A stretch of 64,000 nucleotides of DNA. It comes from Macrotis lagotis. Its lineage: Eukaryota > Chordata > Mammalia > Peramelemorphia > Peramelidae. Shown piece after piece: positions 59,260-64,000 of this stretch (positions within the stretch are counted from its first letter, which is position 1; every line of letters starts with the position of its first letter). Position numbers and translations under genes: made by a program. The notes under the pieces are model-generated. The model worked only from the letters and a program-made list of their open reading frames with translations. It was not told the DNA's origin and made no database searches. The stretch covers positions 103,135,937 to 103,199,936 of the forward strand of contig NC_133665.1 of assembly GCF_037893015.1 (NCBI RefSeq). Reading direction: 5' to 3'.

Positions 59260-60010
59260 TTTTAGTTCAAATTAATTTAATTTACTTTTTTCCCTGGTTT
59301 CATGCAGAAACAAATTTCACCATTCACTTTTAAAATCTTGAGTTCTGAATTCTCTTCCTTCCTCCTGCTCCAAACCCCCTCATTGAGGAAACAAGTTATT
59401 TTATAGTTAAAAAGTGTAGATATAAAAATATTACCACAATAGTCATTTTATAAAAGTAAACATAATTCCCCCCTCTCAAAAAAAGAGAAATAAAATAAGA
59501 ATAAAAGTATGCTTCAATTTGTATTCAGATACCATCAGTTCTGTCTTTGGAATGGATAGTATTCTTTATCATAAATCCTTCAGAGTTGTCTTGGGTCACA
59601 GCATTGCTGAGAAAAAGGAGGTCATTGACTGCTGATCATCATATAGCATTGCTGCTACTTTCTATGACGTATATTTCCCATGGCACCTGGTGTAAGTTTT
59701 TTACTAAGAGTATCCTGTTCATCATTTCTTCTAACAGGATAACATTTCATTTAGCAGAATCACAATTTGTTCAACCACTTCTCAACCAATGGGCATTTCC
59801 TTAATTTTCAGTTCCTTGCCACCAGAAAAAAAAGCTGCCATAAATATCCTTATACATATAAGTACTTTTCCTTCCTGTTTTTCATATTTTCTGGACTATA
59901 GACTTCATAGTGACACTGTTAGGTCAAGGGGTAGTCATGGTTTTATAGCCCTTTGGGCATAGTTCCAATTTGTTCTACAGAATTGTTGAATCATTTCACA
60001 ACTCCTCCAA
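59260..60010 (-). mobile_element. Very old L1 3' end (antisense)
   Basis: ccctggtttcatgcagaaac, 'tttggaatggatagtattct', 'acaatttgttcaaccacttc', 'ccctttgggcatagttccaa' follow the antisense L1 order; strongly diverged. Confidence 0.65.
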
Positions 60011-60189
60011 CATCTCATTTCAAATCAACAAGTATCTCTTCAATAGCTACTGATTGCAAATCAATTTTCCTTCTTATTGTGAGATTTTTAATTCATTGAT
60101 CACTTTTTCTCATGAGCCAATGCCCACCAAAGAACTTGGGACCATTTGCTGGGAGCCACCTCAGTCTGTGGATGGGGAAGGGAGGAGAA

Positions 60190-60345
60190 AGCAGAGGAGT
60201 GTGGTGGAAAGAGCCTTGGGCTTAGAATTCCACTCCCTAGGTTCAATTCCATTCTCCTACTTTATTACTGTGGAACTTTTAGCAGGTCACAGTCTCTCTG
60301 AACCTCAGTTTCCTCCTGGGTCAAATGAGGCTTTTGGAATGAGAT
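60190..60345 (+). repeat. MIR relic
   Basis: gagtgtggtggaaagagcct, tccctaggttcaattccatt, 'cctcagtttcctcctgggtc' in MIR order; degraded paralogue at 49770-49870 with the tail at 50325-50360. Confidence 0.7.
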
Positions 60346-61090
60346 ACTATATAAAATATTTCTAACATTCCAATTCCAATATTATAAGCTTCCTTCCCAC
60401 TCCGATATTCCAGGATTATCTATAAGAGCTTTTTTCCTGGCTTGAGAATATGCAGACCTCTTGTCATGAGTATGCTTGTCATCTTGGAGATTCTATTATG
60501 TCTTGGTATTACATGAATAAAGTGATAACTTGGTTTCTTAATCCAATTTTTGTGTGTTTGATTCATAGAGCTCAGGTCTCTGTACCCTCTGGATGAATGG
60601 ATAAAATCAAGTTTCTGAACCTTTTGTGCCTCTAGTAGGCCCAGTTTGAGCAACTGGTCTCTCTTTACTCTCACATCCTCTTAACTGCAATATCATTTTG
60701 AGCCTCAATTTCTTCATCTGTAAAACAGAGTGAATGCCAATTCTTCTAGGTAGAGAATGATGGTTTTTGAGTGGTGTGCAGGGGATAGCAATTTTTTCCC
60801 CTCTTCTATTGATTAGTTTGGGTCTTCCTACAAATTAAAGAGAACCATGGACTGTGTATTATCTGGTCATTCTCAAATGTAGCACTCTCTTAGGCAAACT
60901 AGGAAATAATTCAACTTTAGAAGAACTTTGAAGGTGGGTAGGTGGAAATAGAAAACAGTATTGTGAGTCCTTTCTCTCAACACTCCCTGGAGAACTCTTA
61001 TCAACCCTCATTTTATACATCCAAGTCAGTATTTTCAGGGTCTAACAAGTGCTGTACCTCTGTAGCAGAAGTTCAAAGAATTGAAATCTT

Positions 61091-61242
61091 TTTAAAAAAA
61101 ATTTATTTAAGGCAATGGGGTTAAGTGACTTGCCCAAGGTCACACAGCGAGGCAATTATAAAGTTGTCTGAGGCTGGATTTGAACTCAGGTCTTCGTGAC
61201 TCCGGGGCTGGTGCTCTATCCACTATGCCACCTGGCTGCCCC
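61091..61242 (-). repeat. Marsupial SINE, antisense, with target-site duplication
   Basis: CAAAGAATTGAAATCTT (61074-61090) and CAAAGCATTGAAATCTT (61243-61259) flank it; the site is empty in duplicon 2 copy A. Confidence 0.92.
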
Positions 61243-61427
61243 CAAAGCATTGAAATCTTGCCACCAAAGTTTTTAATGGATAGAAGCTATAATTAGTATT
61301 ATGTTGGTAGTAAGGGAGAAACCCTCCTATTAATGGCAGGCCTTAATGTTGGGAGTGGGGAGAGGTTATAGCTTTCTGGATCCACAACTGTTTTTTTCCT
61401 CTCCTGTCTGTATTGGTGCCCATTTGT

Positions 61428-62420
61428 TTTTCTTTCTTTTTTTGAATCAGATTAATAAAAGGTTTATTTATTTTATTATTTTTTTCATAAAACCAACTCA
61501 GTTTATTTATTAGATCATTGGTTTTCTTGCTTTCAATTTTATTAATTTCTCTTTTGATTTTCAAAGTTTCTAACTTGGCATTTAACTTAGGATTTTTAAT
61601 TTGTCCTTTCTCCAGTTTTTTTAGTTGCATGCCCAATTCATTGATTTCCTCTCTCTCTCTCTATTTTATTCAAATAAACATTTAGAAATATAAAATTTCC
61701 CCTAAAAGCTGCTTTGGTTGCATCCCATAAATTTTGGCATGGTGTCTCATTGTTGTAATTTTCTTGGATGAAATTGTTGATTATTTCTATGTGTTGTTTG
61801 ATCCACTCATTCTTTAAAATTATGCTATTCAGTTTCTAATTAATTTTTTGTATATCTTTCTATTACATGTAGTTTTTATTGCATCATGATCTGAAAAGCA
61901 TGCATTTATTACTTTGCCCTTCTGCATTTGAGTGTAAGGTTTTTATGTTCTAGTACACAGTTGATTTTGGTATAGGTGCCATGTATTGCAGAGAAAAGGG
62001 TATATTATTTTCTATCTCCATTCAGTTTTCTCCAGAGGTCTATCATATCTAAGTTTTCTAAGATTTTATTCACCTTCTTAATTTCCTTCTTATTTATTTT
62101 GTGATAAGATTTATCTAGTTCTGAAAGAGGGAGGTTGAGGTTCCCTACCAGTATAGTTTTGCTGTCTATGTCTCCCTGTAATTCGTTTAGTTTCTACTCT
62201 ATGAATTAGGATGCTACACCACTTGGTGCATGTTGGTTTAATTATTAATATTACTTCATTGCCTATGGTGCCTTTTAAGAAGATGTAGTTTTCTTCATTA
62301 TCCCTTTAAATGAGATCTATTTTTGCTCTTGCTTTGTCTAAGATCAACTTTGCTAACTCTAATTTTCTTTATTTCTGCTGAAACATAATCTATTTTGCTC
62401 CAGTCTTTTACCTTTATTTG
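61428..62420 (-). mobile_element. Internal L1 segment (endonuclease to early reverse transcriptase region), antisense
   Basis: Minus strand 61636-61343 begins MGMQLKKLEKGQIKNPKLNAKLETLKIKREINKIESKK, corresponding to 42270-42400 of the L1 at 41890. Upstream parts contain the endonuclease region (62430-61700). There is no ORF2 3' half and no 3' UTR; it ends in the A-rich codons ...aaaaaaagaaagaaaaacaaa. gcccatttg / gaccatttg flank it and the site is empty in duplicon 2 copy A. Confidence 0.75.
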
Positions 62421-62741
62421 ATGACCATTTGAAACTTCTTGCACCCTGTTTTTCTCATGAGTGTGCACTTACTTTCCAACCATCCCCAAGATATTGAAAT
62501 CTTTCCTCTCTAATGTTCTCTATAGATTAGTATTAGCATGGGTTATGCAGTGATGAACAGGTTGGGGTGGGGTAGGGATAGCAGGGAGAAGATTGCCTTG
62601 GAGATCATGTTCCTTCTAGATAACCTAAGTCCATGTTGGTTGCCCTATTTAACCAATTGTCTATTTGTAGTGCTGGTCCTATGGAATGAACTTCTCATAG
62701 AATGCTTCACCCAATAATGCTTTTAACAATAAATATCCCTA

Positions 62742-62835
62742 CTCCTATAATTCTGGAGAAGAAAATGACCAACCATTCCAGTATCCATCAGGAAAACCCC
62801 CAATGGGGTCACACAGAGTTAGACATGACTGAAAC
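62742..62835 (+). repeat. BovB/RTE-type SINE tail
   Basis: ctggagaagaaaatgaccaa, ttccagtatccatcaggaaa, ggggtcacacagagttagac, atgactgaaaca: the conserved tail of RTE-mobilised SINEs. Confidence 0.7.
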
Positions 62836-63300
62836 AAATGAATTTCTATTATGCTCTAAGTCTTAAATTTATAATGAACTTTCTTGATCACAACCTTCTT
62901 CTTCCATTCAGGGTTGTGTAATCTGTTTCTGCCAAGATCCACTTGGATATTTATAACATCATTTGCAGGATATATTTGGTCAAACATTTAATTCTCCCCT
63001 AAAAAACTACTAGATCCATTGAAATTTGAGTCCTGATGTTGATTGCCAGGACAATACAGCTGGAGCTGGAGATTCCCTGCTCCTTTTAATGATAAGAATG
63101 TAAACCCCTTTTGAGAAGGGACTTTCTCTGCAACCAAAGGAAGAAGGCACATTTTTTTGCCTTTTCTGTGGGTCCACGTTTTGGCTTGGGTTCTCTGTTT
63201 TTTTCTTTAATTTACATTATTATAGCAGTTATTTTCCCATTTCCACTTGCTTTACTTTGCATCAGGTAATAAAATTCCTCCAAAATTCTCCAAATTCTCC
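62836..63300. other. No gene recognised
   Basis: AT-rich sequence without a supported frame or repeat. Confidence 0.45.
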
Positions 63301-63314
63301 ACATTTGTCCTTTT

Positions 63315-63445
63315 TTTTTTTTGGTAAGGCAATGGTGTTAAGTGACTTGCCCAAGGTCACACAGCTAGGTAATTATTAAGTATCTGAGGCTGTATTTGAA
63401 CTCAGGTCCTCCTGACTCCAGGGCCAGTTGTCACCCAGCTTCCCC
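63315..63445 (-). repeat. Marsupial SINE, antisense, internally shortened
   Basis: CATTTGTCCTTTT at 63302-63314 and 63446-63458 flanks it. The head portion (between ggccagt and cacccagct) is missing about 20 bases. Confidence 0.9.
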
Positions 63446-63834
63446 CATTTGTCCTTTTTACAATGCAATAATATTATATGACACTTGTTACCCAGAGCTC
63501 TAAGTCTGTGCTTTGAATAATACTCCCCATCCATTTTGGAGAAGAGAATGACCAATTGTTGTTCCATCTTCAGTGAGAACTCCTATCCTCTTTGGGAGCC
63601 ACATTTACACAGATCATTGTGGATTTATACATATTGTACATAAACCATATTCATAGCTACTTTACACAATCTCATGCCACAATTCATTCAATCATTCCCC
63701 AACCTAAATGCCCCCACTTTGTTTCCAGAATTGTGTTACCATAATAAAACTAACTTTTCTTTTTGACTTTAACCTCCTTAGTAATAATCCTAGCCTAAAC
63801 TATGATTTTATTTATAGAAATTATTTATTTATAC

Positions 63835-63962
63835 AAACTAACATTTATATAGCTTCTGCTTATGCCTGGCCTTCTGATGTGTTTTTAAAAATATGATAGC
63901 TTTTGATTTTTACAACAATCTGGGAGGTAGAATTTTTATAATCACTATTTTACAGATTCCTT
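63835..63962 (-). repeat. L2/MIR-like 3' relic (antisense)
   Basis: aacatttatatagcttctgc, 'acaacaatctgggaggtaga' and 'tcactattttacagattcc' are the antisense order of an L2/MIR end. Confidence 0.55.
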
Positions 63963-64000
63963 GGGACATCTATATGGCAATGAGCTATTTTAATCAAAAG

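Larger units (their letters stand above)
60020..62660 (+). repeat. Segmental duplicon 2, copy B
   Basis: Partner of 49630-52745, same orientation, about 10 kb further on. Contains a SINE (61091) and an L1 piece (61428) absent from copy A and lacks the segment around 50510-52240. A MIR relic lies at 60190-60345. Confidence 0.75.

Overview
The window looks like mammalian, specifically marsupial, nuclear DNA. It is AT-rich and dominated by L1 and half-L1 (HAL1-like) retrotransposons. It also carries at least 17 copies of one short tRNA/CORE-type SINE with an A-rich tail, of the kind abundant in Australian marsupials, plus RTE/BovB-tailed SINEs and old MIR/L2 relics. The particular SINE and L1 variants suggest an australidelphian, perhaps dasyurid, source; that is a judgement from memory, not a search. 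There are no bacterial operons, CRISPR arrays or rRNA genes.

Only one host gene looks intact: an intronless cytochrome P450 of family CYP8B (sterol 12-alpha-hydroxylase, CYP8B1-like) at 39854-41380, + strand, 508 residues, with membrane anchor, ExxR and heme-cysteine motifs present. Around it are remains of at least four more CYP8B copies: an internal fragment (9887-10006, +), a nearly full-length inverted pseudogene (11144-12533, -), a promoter plus 5' coding stub (12541-13255, +) and a full-length decayed pseudogene (53557-54934, +). Three copies share a promoter module of a DR1-like element and a TATA-like box at fixed spacing about 75 bases before the start codon. The locus reads as a birth-and-death cluster of a bile-acid gene.

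Layout. 1-9.9 kb: L1 pieces, an RTE 3' end, an old HAL1-like element split by SINEs and L1s, and the first copy of a 1 kb duplicon. 9.9-13.3 kb: three CYP8B relics, two of them joined head to tail in inverted orientation. 13.3-22 kb: second copy of the 1 kb duplicon, L1 5' ends, a BovB-tailed SINE and a long antisense L1. 22-25 kb: mostly unrecognised DNA with a 0.48 kb repeat found again at 37.8 kb. 25.2-28.4 kb: a full-length HAL1-like element with 16-base target-site duplications. 28.4-33.7 kb: a long antisense L1 and an EIF2B1 processed pseudogene. 33.7-38.9 kb: L1/HAL1 fragments and unclassified DNA. 38.9-41.9 kb: intact CYP8B unit. 41.9-49.6 kb: L1 and SINE nests. 49.6-62.7 kb: two copies of a second duplicon flanking the CYP8B pseudogene unit and a run of L1 3' ends. 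62.7-64 kb: old repeats.

The coding potential is therefore one P450 gene. The structural interest lies in how duplication, inversion and LINE insertion shaped the CYP8B family here, and in the HAL1 element, whose 3' part carries three A-to-G-enriched antisense SINE cassettes.
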